NCBI GenBank assembly: GCA_050998805.1
Contig: JBPCPV010000027.1
Coordinates: 67,009-131,008, forward strand
DNA: 64,000 bases
Direction of reading: 5' to 3'
Source of the DNA: JAICKM01 sp050998805
GTDB taxonomy: Bacteria > Chloroflexota > Chloroflexia > QHBQ01 > JAICKM01
The notes under the pieces were generated by a model. That model had not been told where the DNA came from. It was given only the letters and a program-made list of their open reading frames with translations, and searched no databases. Positions 1 to 8,660 of the stretch are shown here, piece by piece; the stretch's first letter is position 1; each line of letters opens with the position of its first letter. The translations under genes were made by a program, and so were the position numbers.

Positions 1-144
1 GAGCTTGCGGAGGACGAGACGGCTGTGCAGGAACTGGCGAACAGCTTCGCGGATTTCGCGGGCATAACGCTCGTGGACGACTGGGACGGTATGCCGCCGG
101 GTGACGGCGAGGGCGTCGCCGAAGAGAGCGCAACCGATGAGTAG
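1..144 (+). CDS. 3' end of an unidentified protein (partial)
   Basis: An open frame enters from the left edge and ends at TAG 142-144, giving 47 residues with an acidic, low-complexity tail (ends EGVAEESATDE). I do not recognise the family from this fragment. Its stop overlaps the ATG of the next gene (ATG at 137), so it is probably the upstream member of the same operon. The carboxyltransferase subunit expected with the carboxylase below could be further upstream, but this tail does not look like one. Confidence 0.55.
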   Translation, partial: ELAEDETAVQELANSFADFAGITLVDDWDGMPPGDGEGVAEESATDE

Positions 145-916
145 CCTGCACACTGAGCGCGACGGCGTCGTTGCTCGCGTGACGCTCGATCGGCCCGACG
201 TGCATAACGCCTTTGACGCCGCACTGATCGCCGACCTGGAGCGCGCCTTCACCGAACTGAGCACGGATCCGGGCGTGCGGGTCGTGGCGCTGGCGGGGAA
301 GGGGCCGTCGTTCTGCGCGGGTGCCGACGTACATTGGATGCAGCAGAGCCTCGCCTACACCGAGGAGCAGAACATGGAGGACGCGCGCAGGCTGGCAACC
401 ATGCTCCGCGTGATAGACGAGTGCCCCAAGCCGGTCGTGGCGCTGGTGCAGGGCGCGGCGCTCGGCGGCGGGGCGGGGCTGGTCGCTGTCTCCGACATCG
501 TGCTCGCCGAGGAGACCGCGAAGTTCGGGCTGACCGAGATCAAGCTCGGCATCGTGCCCTCCGTGATCAGCCCTTTCGTGCTGAGAAAGGTGGCCCCCGG
601 CCCTGCCCGTGCGCTCTTCATCACCGGCGAGCGTTTCTCCGCCGAGCGCGCCCGCGAAATCGGGCTTGTGACGCAGGTGGCACCGGTCGGTGGCCTAGAG
701 GCCGCACTCGCCGCCGTCCTACGGCAGTTAGAGAGCAGTAGCCCCGCGGCCATCCCGGTCGCCAAAGCCCTCTGGCGCACGGTCCCCGGCATGTCACCCG
801 ACGCCGCCTTCGACTACACGACAAGCACGATAGCCCGCATCCGCGTCAGCCCCGAAGGTCAGGAGGGCCTGCGCGCCTTCCTGGAGAAGCGCAAGCCCGC
901 CTGGACGAGTGAATAG
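137..916 (+). CDS. enoyl-CoA hydratase/isomerase family, probable methylglutaconyl-CoA hydratase
   Basis: This is a 259-residue crotonase-fold enzyme. The two oxyanion-hole segments are visible as SFCAGADVHWM and GAALGGGAGLVA, followed by the EIKLGIVPSVISPFV helix and a Glu-containing active-site segment. Length is normal for the family. The ATG at 137 is preferred over an in-frame ATG at 101 because residues before MSSLHTERDG do not look like crotonase. It sits directly before a biotin-dependent carboxylase and HMG-CoA lyase, so hydration of 3-methylglutaconyl-CoA in leucine breakdown is the likely role. Substrate assignment is inferred from context; generic enoyl-CoA hydratase remains possible. 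Confidence 0.85.
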   Translation: MSSLHTERDGVVARVTLDRPDVHNAFDAALIADLERAFTELSTDPGVRVVALAGKGPSFCAGADVHWMQQSLAYTEEQNMEDARRLATMLRVIDECPKPVVALVQGAALGGGAGLVAVSDIVLAEETAKFGLTEIKLGIVPSVISPFVLRKVAPGPARALFITGERFSAERAREIGLVTQVAPVGGLEAALAAVLRQLESSSPAAIPVAKALWRTVPGMSPDAAFDYTTSTIARIRVSPEGQEGLRAFLEKRKPAWTSE

Positions 917-917
917 A

Positions 918-2993
918 ATGGAAATCCGCAAGCTGCTGATCGCCAACCGGGGCGAGATCGCGGTCCGTATAATCTGCACATGCCGGAAGCTCGGCATCAC
1001 CAGCGTGGCGATCTACTCGGACGCCGACGCCGGCGCGATGCACGTCCGGGAGGCCGACGAGGCGTGCCGCGTGGGTCCGGCACCGGCTGCCGAGAGCTAC
1101 CTGAGCATATCGGCGATACTGGGGGCGGCGGCGCGGACGGGGGCGGACGCCATCCACCCCGGCTACGGCTTTCTGTCGGAGCGTGCGCCCTTCGCTGAGG
1201 CCGTGGAGGAAGCGGGGCTGGTCTGGGTCGGGCCTTCGCCGGCCGCGATCCGCACGCTCGGCGACAAGATCGCGGCCAAGCGGATCATGGACGAGGCAGG
1301 AGTGCCGACCGTGCCCGGCTACTACGGCAGCGAACGTGGTGCGCCCGACCTCGCGCGGCTGGAGGCCGAGGCGGTGCGGATCGGCTTCCCGGTGCTCGTG
1401 AAGGCGGCTGCCGGCGGGGGCGGCAAAGGGATGCGGGTGGTGACGCGGGCGGAGGATTTCGGCGCGGCTGCCGAGGGCGCTGCGCGTGAGGCGCTGGCGG
1501 CCTTCGGAGATGCAACCGTCTTCCTCGAAAAGTATCTGCTCAACCCCCGGCATGTCGAGTTCCAGATCATCGGCGACGCCGCCGGTAACGTCGTCCACCT
1601 CGGCGAGCGGGAATGTTCGATACAGCGGCGTCACCAGAAGGTGCTCGAGGAGGCACCCTCTCCCGCGCCCCAGCTTCACCCGGGGCTGCGAGAGGCGATG
1701 GGCAGGGCGGCTGTGCTGGCGGGGCGGGCGGCAGGCTACACGAACGCGGGCACGGTCGAGTTCATCCTCGATGCCGACGGCGGCTATTACTTCCTCGAAA
1801 TGAACACCCGCTTGCAGGTCGAGCACCCGGTGACGGAGGCTACGACGCTTCTGCCGATGCAGGCTGGCGGACCGCCAACCGCGCTCGACCTCGTGGAACT
1901 ACAACTCCGTGTGGCCGAGGGCGAGCCTCTGCCGTTTACACAGGCCGATGTGCGGAAGCACGGGCACGCTATTGAGGTGCGTGTCTATGCCGAAGATCCG
2001 GCGAAGGGCTTCCTGCCCTCGATCGGGAGGCTCACCAGCTTCGCGCCGCCAGCCGGCCCCGGCGTCCGCAACGACACCGGCGTGGAGTCCGGCGACTCCG
2101 TGAGCATCTACTACGATCCGATGCTCGCCAAGCTGATCGTCAGCGGCCCCGACAGGGCGGCGGCTATCCGCCGCCTGGCAGACGCGCTCGCGGCCTATGA
2201 GGTCTCCGGCGTGACCACGAACATCGGCTTCCTGCTATGGCTGGTGCAGCACCCGGCATTCGTCTCCGGCGACACCGATACCGGCTTCCTCCACCACCAC
2301 TTCGACCCGGCGGCACCCGCGCAGCCTCCGCCGCCCGAAGCCGTGCTCGCTGCGGCAGCCTACGACATGGCGCACCCGCCCGCAGATGCAGGTAGCCCTC
2401 CGAACCCCTGGCTGGGCGGCACATGGCGGCAGGCCGGGCAGGATCTCCCGTTCGAGTACGCCTACCTGACCCCCGCCGGAGCCTCCACCTCAGCTGGGGC
2501 AGGAGGCACCGTCATGGCGCGCCTGAGCCGCGACGGGCGACCCGGCGAATGGCAGGCTGAGACGCCCGGCTACAGCGGCCCCATCGCAATAGAGGGCACA
2601 AGCGCTTCCGGCGTCCTGCTGAGGCGGCTCGGTGGCGACGTCCCCGGCGATATTCCGGCGCGTGTCTCCGCGCCGTCACCCAACCGTCTGGTAGTCACCT
2701 ACGACGACCGCACGTACTGCCTGCTGCGCGTGCCGCCGCTCGACACCGACCGCCTGGGCATCGCCGCGCACGCCGGAGAGAACCGCCTCGAAGCCCCGAT
2801 GCCCGGCAAGATCATTCAGGTGCTTGTCTCGGAGGGCGAAGAGGTTGCCGAGGGCCAGAGGCTCGTCGTCATGGAGGCGATGAAGATGGAGTTCACGATC
2901 AAGGCACCGCACGATGGGCGCGTGGCCCGCCTTCCGGTGCGCGTCGGCCAGCTTGTCGAAGCCGGGGCCGAACTGGCTGAGGTGGAGGCGTGA
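918..2993 (+). CDS. biotin-dependent acyl-CoA carboxylase alpha subunit (probably methylcrotonyl-CoA)
   Basis: This 691-residue protein combines biotin carboxylase and biotin carboxyl carrier domains. The N-terminus reads KLLIANRGEIAVRI. The ATP-grasp loop GGGGKGMR and the catalytic EMNTRLQVEHPVTE block are intact. The C-terminal carrier domain has EAMKMEF with biotinyl-lysine at about residue 656. It would carboxylate biotin with ATP and bicarbonate and needs a separate carboxyltransferase subunit, not seen here. ATG 918 lies 1 nt after the previous stop; a GTG at 909 is an alternative. Neighbours (crotonase, HMG-CoA lyase) favour methylcrotonyl-CoA over acetyl- or propionyl-CoA; that is inference. 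Confidence 0.88.
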   Translation: MEIRKLLIANRGEIAVRIICTCRKLGITSVAIYSDADAGAMHVREADEACRVGPAPAAESYLSISAILGAAARTGADAIHPGYGFLSERAPFAEAVEEAGLVWVGPSPAAIRTLGDKIAAKRIMDEAGVPTVPGYYGSERGAPDLARLEAEAVRIGFPVLVKAAAGGGGKGMRVVTRAEDFGAAAEGAAREALAAFGDATVFLEKYLLNPRHVEFQIIGDAAGNVVHLGERECSIQRRHQKVLEEAPSPAPQLHPGLREAMGRAAVLAGRAAGYTNAGTVEFILDADGGYYFLEMNTRLQVEHPVTEATTLLPMQAGGPPTALDLVELQLRVAEGEPLPFTQADVRKHGHAIEVRVYAEDPAKGFLPSIGRLTSFAPPAGPGVRNDTGVESGDSVSIYYDPMLAKLIVSGPDRAAAIRRLADALAAYEVSGVTTNIGFLLWLVQHPAFVSGDTDTGFLHHHFDPAAPAQPPPPEAVLAAAAYDMAHPPADAGSPPNPWLGGTWRQAGQDLPFEYAYLTPAGASTSAGAGGTVMARLSRDGRPGEWQAETPGYSGPIAIEGTSASGVLLRRLGGDVPGDIPARVSAPSPNRLVVTYDDRTYCLLRVPPLDTDRLGIAAHAGENRLEAPMPGKIIQVLVSEGEEVAEGQRLVVMEAMKMEFTIKAPHDGRVARLPVRVGQLVEAGAELAEVEA

Positions 2994-3913
2994 AACACGC
3001 CGGGGTCTTGGCGGGGCTGCCGGCGGCGGTGACTGTCGTGGAGGTCGGGCCGCGCGACGGCTTGCAGAACGAGAGGGCATCGGTGCCGACCGAGGCGAAG
3101 ATCGCCTTCATCAACCTCCTCTCCGAGAGCGGGCTGCCGGTGATAGAGGCGACTTCGTTCGTCAGCCCGAAGGCGGTGCCCCAGCTCGCCGACGCCGGGG
3201 AGGTCTTCCCGGCGATCACGAAGGCGGCGGGGGTGCGCTACCCGGTGCTGGTCCCCAACACGAAGGGTATGGAGCGGGCGCTCGCAGCTGGGGTGCTCGA
3301 GATCGCGCTCTTCACGGCGGCCTCCGAGAGCTTCACCCGCCACAACATCAACGCGACCATCGCTGAGTCGTTGGCGAACTTCGCGTCGGTGGCCGAGGTC
3401 GCCCGCGCGAACGGCGTGCGGATGCGCGGCTACGTCTCAACCGCCTTCGGCTGCCCATATGAGGGCGCGGTGCAGCCGTCGGCTGTGTGCGAGGTGACGG
3501 CGCGGCTGTTCGAGTTGGGAGTAGACGAGGTTTCGATAGGCGACACTATCGGTGTGGCGACGCCGAACCAGGTGCAGGATGTGATGGGGCTGCTGATGCG
3601 CGACTTCCCCGCCGGCAGGCTGGCCCTGCACCTGCACGACACGCGGGGCACGGCGCTGGCGAATGTGCTGGCGGGGCTGGAGATGGGCCTCTCGATCTTC
3701 GACGCGGCGGCAGGCGGGCTGGGCGGCTGCCCATACGCCCCCGGCGCTTCCGGCAACCTGGCAACCGAGGATCTGCTCTACATGCTCCACGGCCTCAGCA
3801 TCAAGACCGGCGTGGACCTGGATAAAGTCGTCGCGGCGTCCGCGTATCTGGCGGGGGTGAGGGGAAAGGCACCCGCGAGCAAGTACTTCGCCGCGGCCAC
3901 AGCGACGCTCTAG
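2990..3913 (+). CDS. hydroxymethylglutaryl-CoA lyase
   Basis: This 307-residue TIM-barrel lyase splits HMG-CoA into acetyl-CoA and acetoacetate, the last step of leucine degradation. It begins with the DRE-TIM signature TVVEVGPRDGLQNE and carries the diagnostic loop GGLGGCPYAPGASGN with its catalytic cysteine. The GTG start at 2990 overlaps the carboxylase TGA (GTGA), indicating translational coupling. The gene ends 6 nt from the convergent UbiA gene. Homocitrate/isopropylmalate synthase relatives are excluded by the GGLGGCPYA motif. Confidence 0.92.
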   Translation: MKHAGVLAGLPAAVTVVEVGPRDGLQNERASVPTEAKIAFINLLSESGLPVIEATSFVSPKAVPQLADAGEVFPAITKAAGVRYPVLVPNTKGMERALAAGVLEIALFTAASESFTRHNINATIAESLANFASVAEVARANGVRMRGYVSTAFGCPYEGAVQPSAVCEVTARLFELGVDEVSIGDTIGVATPNQVQDVMGLLMRDFPAGRLALHLHDTRGTALANVLAGLEMGLSIFDAAAGGLGGCPYAPGASGNLATEDLLYMLHGLSIKTGVDLDKVVAASAYLAGVRGKAPASKYFAAATATL

Positions 3914-3919
3914 CCCGGC

Positions 3920-4921
3920 TCACCAGCCGTATATCTTCGCCAGCGTCAGCACAGATATTGCGGTCAGGCCCCAGAGCACGATGCAGATGAGCAGCGGGCG
4001 GTCCTTCAAGAGGAGTTCTTCCGGCGTGCCGCCTTCGTTCTTCTGGTAGATCAGGTACTGGTAGCGGAAGATCCCGTAGAGCACGAAGGGCACGGTGATC
4101 ATCATCATGTGGTTCTTCGGCAGGTTCTCGGCGGTGAAGGTGTACTGGGCGTAAGCCATGACCGTGCCCGCCGTCACGACCGTGATCATCTCCTCGAGCA
4201 GCACCGGCGAATACTCCTCCAGGATGCGGCGGTGGCTGCCCGCGCCTTCGCTCAGGAGTATCAGCTCGTGCCGCCGCTTGCTGAAACCCAGGAAGAGTCC
4301 CAGGAGCGTCACACAGACATAGAGCCAGGGCGAGATCGGCACGCCTATCACGACCGCGCCGGCCATCGCCCGCAGCACGAACCCCGACGCCAGCAGCAGC
4401 ACATCAATGATCACGACGTGTTTCAGCCAGAACGAGTAGGCAATCTGGGTCACGAAGTAGATCAGGCAGATCAGCCCGAACAGCCAATTGATCCAGAACG
4501 CCAATCCGAGCGTTCCCGCGAGTATCACAATGCAGGCCGTGACGGCCACCCGTGGACTCAGCGCGCCCGACGCGAGAGGGCGGAAGCGTTTGCGCGGGTG
4601 GTTCGCGTCCTGCTTGCGGTCCACCAGGTCGTTCATAATGTAGACCGAGCTGGAGAGCAGGCAGAACAGCGCGAACGCCGTCGCGGTCAGGGTCACCAAT
4701 CTGAGGTCGCCGAGCTTGAAGGAGAAGACCAGCGCCGCGCCGACCACCGCGTTCTTCGTCCACTGCTTCGGGCGCATCGTCTTCAGTAGCAGCAACGGCC
4801 AGGGGCGGTTGATCGCGGCGCCCGGCTCCGGGTAGCTCTCAACGTGGGGTACGGGCACAGGCACAGCGCCAGGCATCGCCTCATTTTGTCCAGGTTGTGC
4901 GGGTAACGTAGAACGAGCCAT
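3920..4921 (-). CDS. UbiA-family prenyltransferase, decaprenyl-phosphate phosphoribosyltransferase type
   Basis: This 333-residue polytopic membrane protein has the first Asp-rich motif NDLVDRKQDANHP and the MRPKQWTKN start of the catalytic core. The RKRFRPLASGALSP extension is typical of the subgroup that moves phosphoribose from PRPP onto polyprenyl phosphate, providing arabinose/ribose donors for the envelope. About 45 Pro-rich residues precede the first helix. The ATG at 4921 is set by a TTGACA-17-TATGAT promoter ending 5 nt upstream, so the mRNA is probably leaderless. Other UbiA substrates such as hydroxybenzoate or chlorophyllide are less likely from the motif context. Confidence 0.82.
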   Translation of the reverse strand: MARSTLPAQPGQNEAMPGAVPVPVPHVESYPEPGAAINRPWPLLLLKTMRPKQWTKNAVVGAALVFSFKLGDLRLVTLTATAFALFCLLSSSVYIMNDLVDRKQDANHPRKRFRPLASGALSPRVAVTACIVILAGTLGLAFWINWLFGLICLIYFVTQIAYSFWLKHVVIIDVLLLASGFVLRAMAGAVVIGVPISPWLYVCVTLLGLFLGFSKRRHELILLSEGAGSHRRILEEYSPVLLEEMITVVTAGTVMAYAQYTFTAENLPKNHMMMITVPFVLYGIFRYQYLIYQKNEGGTPEELLLKDRPLLICIVLWGLTAISVLTLAKIYGW

Positions 4922-4926
4922 AGCCC

Positions 4927-4955
4927 ATCATACCCCAAAGCCGACGCGCTGTCAA
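4927..4955 (-). promoter_or_regulatory. leaderless sigma70-type promoter of the UbiA gene
   Basis: On the minus strand TTGACA (4955-4950) and TATGAT (4932-4927) are separated by 17 bp. Only 5 nt separate the -10 from the ATG at 4921, so transcription should start on or beside the start codon. No Shine-Dalgarno is present. Confidence 0.75.
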
Positions 4956-4974
4956 AGTTGCCACTGGCCGCTCG

Positions 4975-5003
4975 TTGACACGCGATAGTGTTTGTGTTAC
5001 GGT
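4975..5003 (+). promoter_or_regulatory. probable promoter of pncB
   Basis: TTGACA 4975-4980 and TACGGT 4998-5003 with a 17-bp spacer. It is back to back with the UbiA promoter, the two -35 boxes being 19 bp apart. The -10 is weaker than its neighbour's. The resulting leader of about 65 nt contains a heptad repeat array. Confidence 0.5.
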
Positions 5004-5029
5004 AACCATATGATTGGCACATCTCACCT

Positions 5030-5057
5030 AGCTGAAAGCTGAAAGCTGAAAGCTGAT
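5030..5057 (+). repeat. heptanucleotide tandem array (AGCTGAA)x3 plus AGCTGAT
   Basis: Four consecutive 7-nt units in the pncB 5' leader, between the promoter and the ribosome binding site. The first three are identical and the fourth differs at its last base. Similar 7-nt arrays with other units occur elsewhere in the window. Confidence 0.85.
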
Positions 5058-5074
5058 CGCTTAGAGGTAGAGAC

Positions 5075-6469
5075 ATGAGCGTGTTTGACGGCAAGCGCAT
5101 CCCGCCGGAGGTCTTCAAGATCGATGTCGAGAGGATGCGTCGCGGCTGGTACTCCGACAAGTACTTCGACAACATCGTGCGTGTGCTGGCTGACCTGGCG
5201 CGCCAGGGCTATCGCTTCGGCGGCAGGAATCCCGACCTCAGCGACCTCGGCGTGGACCTCGCCAACGTGGATGTGGGCAACATCGAGGTCGAGATGCAGT
5301 GGTTCACACGGCGGGAGCCGTTCTCCGTCGTCGTAGGCGTGGACAAGGCGCTGGCGATGTTGGAGCTATGCACCGGCTACTTCGACGAGAAGGACCGCTT
5401 CGTTTCCACCTGGGACCGAATGCGCGTCTGGGCAGCGCATGACGGCTCCATTGCGCCCTACGGCGGCGACCCGATGCACGTCGCTCCGGTGATCCGGGTG
5501 CGGGGCCGCTACCGGGATTTCGCGCTGCTCGAGACGCCGACCCTCGGCACCCTCACGCGCGGCTCGCGGACGGCGACGAACGTCTACAACGTTCTCAGCG
5601 CCGCAAAGGGCAAGGACGTGCTTTTCTTCCCCGCGCGCTTCGACGCCCACGAGATCCAGGCCGCCGACGGCTACGCGTATCACATCGCAGTGCAGCTATA
5701 CAACCAGAACTCGAAGCAGCTAGGCGGGCCGCGCAGCTCGATCTCGACCGACGCCCAGGGCGACTGGTGGGGCGGTGCCGGCGGCGGCACAATCGCACAC
5801 GCCGCCATCGCCTGCTTCCTGGGCGACACCGCAGAGAGCGTGCTGGCGTTCGCGTCTACACGGCCGCCGGAGATACCCCGCATTGCCCTCGTGGACTTCA
5901 AGAACAATTGCATCGGCACGACGCTCGACGTGATGCGGACGATGTTCACACACTGGCGCGAGACGACCGAAGCGGGGCGGCACGCCGAGGCGCGCAAGTT
6001 TAAGCTAGCCGGAGTGCGCGCCGACACCAGCGGCAACATGCGCGACAAGAGCGTGCCGCCGCTGGGCGACCGGGCGCTCGACATGGGCGTGAACCCCCGG
6101 CTCGTCTTCTTTCTCCGCCAGGCCATAGACCATGCCTACGAAGGCTGGGATCTGCCCTCGGAGTGGGCGGGCAGGGCAGAGGCATGGTGCAAAGAGGTCA
6201 ACATCGTCGTCACCGGCGGCTTCACGCCCGAAAAGATCCGCAAGTTCGAGGAACTCAAGGTGCCGGTGGATGCCTATGGGGTCGGCTCTTCGCTGCTCGA
6301 AAACAGCACGAAATCAGGCACATCAAACGACTTCACAGCGGACGTTGTGAGAGTGCGTGTGCATGGCGACTGGTACGACATGGCGAAGGTCGGCAGACAG
6401 GCCGGCGACAGCCCCGCGCTCGCGCCTGTACCTACTCAGGAGATCCCGGTAGAATCAGCGGCAAGCTAG
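5075..6469 (+). CDS. pncB: nicotinate phosphoribosyltransferase
   Basis: This 464-residue enzyme of NAD salvage joins nicotinate to PRPP. Recognisable segments are FFPARFDAHEIQAADGYAY, GGTIAHAAIACFLGDT, the phosphoribose-binding GVRADTSGNMRD and the C-terminal FTPEKIRKFEELKVPVDAYGVG. The ATG at 5075 follows a GAGGTAGAG ribosome binding site. The last 38 nt overlap the convergent exporter gene at 6432, so the two mRNAs are complementary at their 3' ends. Length fits the family. Confidence 0.88.
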   Translation: MSVFDGKRIPPEVFKIDVERMRRGWYSDKYFDNIVRVLADLARQGYRFGGRNPDLSDLGVDLANVDVGNIEVEMQWFTRREPFSVVVGVDKALAMLELCTGYFDEKDRFVSTWDRMRVWAAHDGSIAPYGGDPMHVAPVIRVRGRYRDFALLETPTLGTLTRGSRTATNVYNVLSAAKGKDVLFFPARFDAHEIQAADGYAYHIAVQLYNQNSKQLGGPRSSISTDAQGDWWGGAGGGTIAHAAIACFLGDTAESVLAFASTRPPEIPRIALVDFKNNCIGTTLDVMRTMFTHWRETTEAGRHAEARKFKLAGVRADTSGNMRDKSVPPLGDRALDMGVNPRLVFFLRQAIDHAYEGWDLPSEWAGRAEAWCKEVNIVVTGGFTPEKIRKFEELKVPVDAYGVGSSLLENSTKSGTSNDFTADVVRVRVHGDWYDMAKVGRQAGDSPALAPVPTQEIPVESAAS

Positions 6470-7748
6470 GTGCGGCTTCGTCGGTGGGCAGGATGATCTC
6501 AGGCCCCGCCGGCGGCTCGGCCTCCTCGGCGGCGAGGCGCTGCTCCTTCTCGGCGCGGATCTCGGCGGCCTTGCGTAGGTCCGCGATGATCACCTGGATT
6601 ATTCCGGCGGTCGGCACCGCGAGCAGCGCGCCCGGCAGCCCCGCCAGCGACGAGCCGAGCAGCAGGCTCACGATCACCGTGAGCGCGCTGATGCCGACAC
6701 TGTTCCGCATCACACGGGGCACCAGCACATTCCCCTCGACGGTTTGGAGCAGCACGGCGAAGACCGCGACCGCGAGCGCGCGCGTGACCCCGCCGAAGTC
6801 GCCGAAGTTCAGTAAGAGGGGCAGCCCGTCGCTGCCCGGCTGGGTGAGCGCGACTAGGAGCGCAGGCGCGGTGCCGATGTACGGCCCCACGAGCGGGATC
6901 GCCTCGGCTATTGCGATGACCAGGGCGAGCACCGGCCAGTATTTCACACCGATGACAAAGTAGCCGACGGCGCTGATCAGCCCTACCAGACCCATCAGGG
7001 TGAGCTGCCCGCGCACCCAGCCGCCGACCTTGACCTCCACATCGTCCCAGACACGGCCCACACGGTTGCCGCGATCCGCCGGCAGCAGCGAAACGATCCC
7101 GCGTTTCACCAGGGTGCGCTCGGTCATCCAGTAGAAGGCGATAACGAACAGCAGTATCACAGAAAGGGCACCCTCGGCCAGTCCGAGTAGGGTCGAGGCA
7201 TAGCCGGCGGCCTGCTCCGCAGGGGTGCCCGTCGCCGGAGTGGAGGCCGATGGCAGCAGCGATTTGAGCGCGTCGGCTGCCCCGACCGCCCGGCTCCGCA
7301 GCAGCCCGTCGGGGATCTTGTTCTCCCAGGATTGGGGGTGCTGGAGGAAGTCGGTTACTCTGCCGAGCACCTCACCGGCCTGGCTTATGAACAGGGGGAC
7401 AATCAGCCATGCAAGCACGACCAGCACGAGGAAGATCCCCGTGTAGACGATCAGCACTCCCTGGCTACGGCTGAACGGCCCACGCCGCAACTTTGTCACG
7501 ACAGGTTCAATCGCTGTGGCGAACATGATGGCTATCAAGAGCAGCAACAGCACCGGCAGCAGTCGGTAGACGAAGTAGGCGAGCAGCGCCACGCCGAGCA
7601 CTACCAGGCAGACGCGGATCACCGTGCCCGTCGGAAGGCGGTTTGGCTCTGCTTTATCCGTCGGCAGGACGCTCGGCACGGCGAACGGCTTTTCGTCGCC
7701 GGCAAGCTCTGTGCCGGTCAAGTTCCTCGGCGTGGCGTTGCTATCCAT
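6432..7748 (-). CDS. AI-2E family (PerM/YdiK-like) membrane transporter
   Basis: This 438-residue membrane protein has the family arrangement: two N-terminal helices (VIRVCLVVLGVALLAYFVYR and the LLPVLLLLLIAIMFATAIEP stretch), a soluble middle part and later helices containing AIAEAIPLVGPYIGTAPA, the family hallmark. Members export small molecules or ions; the substrate cannot be read from sequence. ATG 7748 is preferred over an upstream TTG at 7778. The C-terminus is Glu/Ala/Pro-rich and overlaps the 3' end of pncB by 38 nt. Confidence 0.82.
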   Translation of the reverse strand: MDSNATPRNLTGTELAGDEKPFAVPSVLPTDKAEPNRLPTGTVIRVCLVVLGVALLAYFVYRLLPVLLLLLIAIMFATAIEPVVTKLRRGPFSRSQGVLIVYTGIFLVLVVLAWLIVPLFISQAGEVLGRVTDFLQHPQSWENKIPDGLLRSRAVGAADALKSLLPSASTPATGTPAEQAAGYASTLLGLAEGALSVILLFVIAFYWMTERTLVKRGIVSLLPADRGNRVGRVWDDVEVKVGGWVRGQLTLMGLVGLISAVGYFVIGVKYWPVLALVIAIAEAIPLVGPYIGTAPALLVALTQPGSDGLPLLLNFGDFGGVTRALAVAVFAVLLQTVEGNVLVPRVMRNSVGISALTVIVSLLLGSSLAGLPGALLAVPTAGIIQVIIADLRKAAEIRAEKEQRLAAEEAEPPAGPEIILPTDEAAPSLPLILPGSPE

Positions 7749-7811
7749 AAAGGGCGACAAGAGCAAGCCGCGTGCCAATCTGTGCCGGGGGATCGCCGAC
7801 GGCTCAACGGA

Positions 7812-8222
7812 TCACCTCAAGAGCCGTGCCGTCCGCCAGACGGTAGATATAAAAATCTCGGTCTCTCGGTCTATTGAGAAGATCCGGCGGAGAGAAAGGC
7901 TCTCGGCCACAACCAGCAACGATGCATCCGCAAGGTCCATGGGGGTGTCCCGGTATTTCTCCATCAGCGCCAGCATGTGCTGCACTTCTGCGAGCAGGAG
8001 ATCGTGCAGAAGCAAACGTCCCGTCTTCCATAACTGCCAAAGTTCGGCTTGATAGAGGTGGCCGCCCACGGCACCCAGCAAGTACATGGCTTCCGCAAAA
8101 CACGGCCAAGTTGTGAGCATAGGCTCAGCAGGCAAGCTCTGTGCAGTGATCATACACGCGGAATGATTCGGATCATCGGTGTCCAAGAACGCGACAAGCG
8201 GGCCTGCATCGGTCAGGATCAT
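7812..8222 (-). CDS. PIN-domain toxin (VapC-like ribonuclease)
   Basis: This 136-residue PIN domain has the acidic metal-binding set in place: D5 (ILTDAGPLVAFLD), E44, D96/D99 (MDLADASLL) and D118 (FSIDRE). Such proteins cleave RNA as toxins of type II systems. ATG 8222 overlaps the antitoxin stop (ATGA). A GTG at 8228 is an alternative start. Specificity is unknown. Confidence 0.8.
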   Translation of the reverse strand: MILTDAGPLVAFLDTDDPNHSACMITAQSLPAEPMLTTWPCFAEAMYLLGAVGGHLYQAELWQLWKTGRLLLHDLLLAEVQHMLALMEKYRDTPMDLADASLLVVAESLSLRRIFSIDRETEIFISTVWRTARLLR

Positions 8223-8524
8223 AGGCACCCTTTGCGTCGTTTTTCGACTAACGCCTTTGTGAACGCTCCGCCGGTATCCTCAGACATGTGCGCTCCACCG
8301 GGGATATATTCATGGCTGTGTAGAACGCAGATCGCCTCACCCAGGAAATCAGCAAGCGTTCTCGGGGCTTCTGCGGAATGTTCGTTTGGCAGTGGATGAA
8401 CGAACTGGCGGCGCAAACCCTCTAACGCCAGTTGTTCAGGGGTTGTGCCCTGTAGCTTCGCCTGCTCGACCAATGCTTGTTCTATATCGGCTGTGAGATA
8501 TAATTCCACGATCATTTCCCCCAT
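8219..8524 (-). CDS. antitoxin partner of the PIN toxin
   Basis: This 101-residue protein begins with a short beta/helix segment (IVELYLTADIEQALVEQAK) resembling the DNA-binding end of small RHH-type antitoxins, followed by an acidic, His/Gly-containing tail that would cover the toxin. It lies immediately upstream of and overlaps the PIN gene, the normal order. The family is not certain; the call rests mainly on context. A second ATG at 8515 is a possible start. Confidence 0.65.
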   Translation of the reverse strand: MGEMIVELYLTADIEQALVEQAKLQGTTPEQLALEGLRRQFVHPLPNEHSAEAPRTLADFLGEAICVLHSHEYIPGGAHMSEDTGGAFTKALVEKRRKGCL

Positions 8525-8585
8525 TGTCTGATTGCGTGCTCGGACCCCTTGTTTGCATCCGTATCCTTACCGCGAGCTCAGTTTC

Positions 8586-8614
8586 ATTATACCATGACTT
8601 GTCTTCGCGCGTAA
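8586..8614 (-). promoter_or_regulatory. probable promoter of the toxin-antitoxin pair
   Basis: On the minus strand TATAAT (8591-8586) with TTACGC (8614-8609) 17 bp upstream. It would give a leader of about 55 nt before the antitoxin ATG at 8524. Confidence 0.5.
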
Positions 8615-8625
8615 GGGAATCGGGC

Positions 8626-8654
8626 TTGACACCCGGCCCGTCGTCCTGTACTCT
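8626..8654 (+). promoter_or_regulatory. leaderless promoter of the EamA gene
   Basis: TTGACA 8626-8631, 17-bp spacer, TACTCT 8649-8654. The -10 ends 6 nt before the GTG at 8661, so the mRNA probably begins at the start codon. No ribosome binding site is visible. Confidence 0.7.
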
Positions 8655-8660
8655 GGCGCG

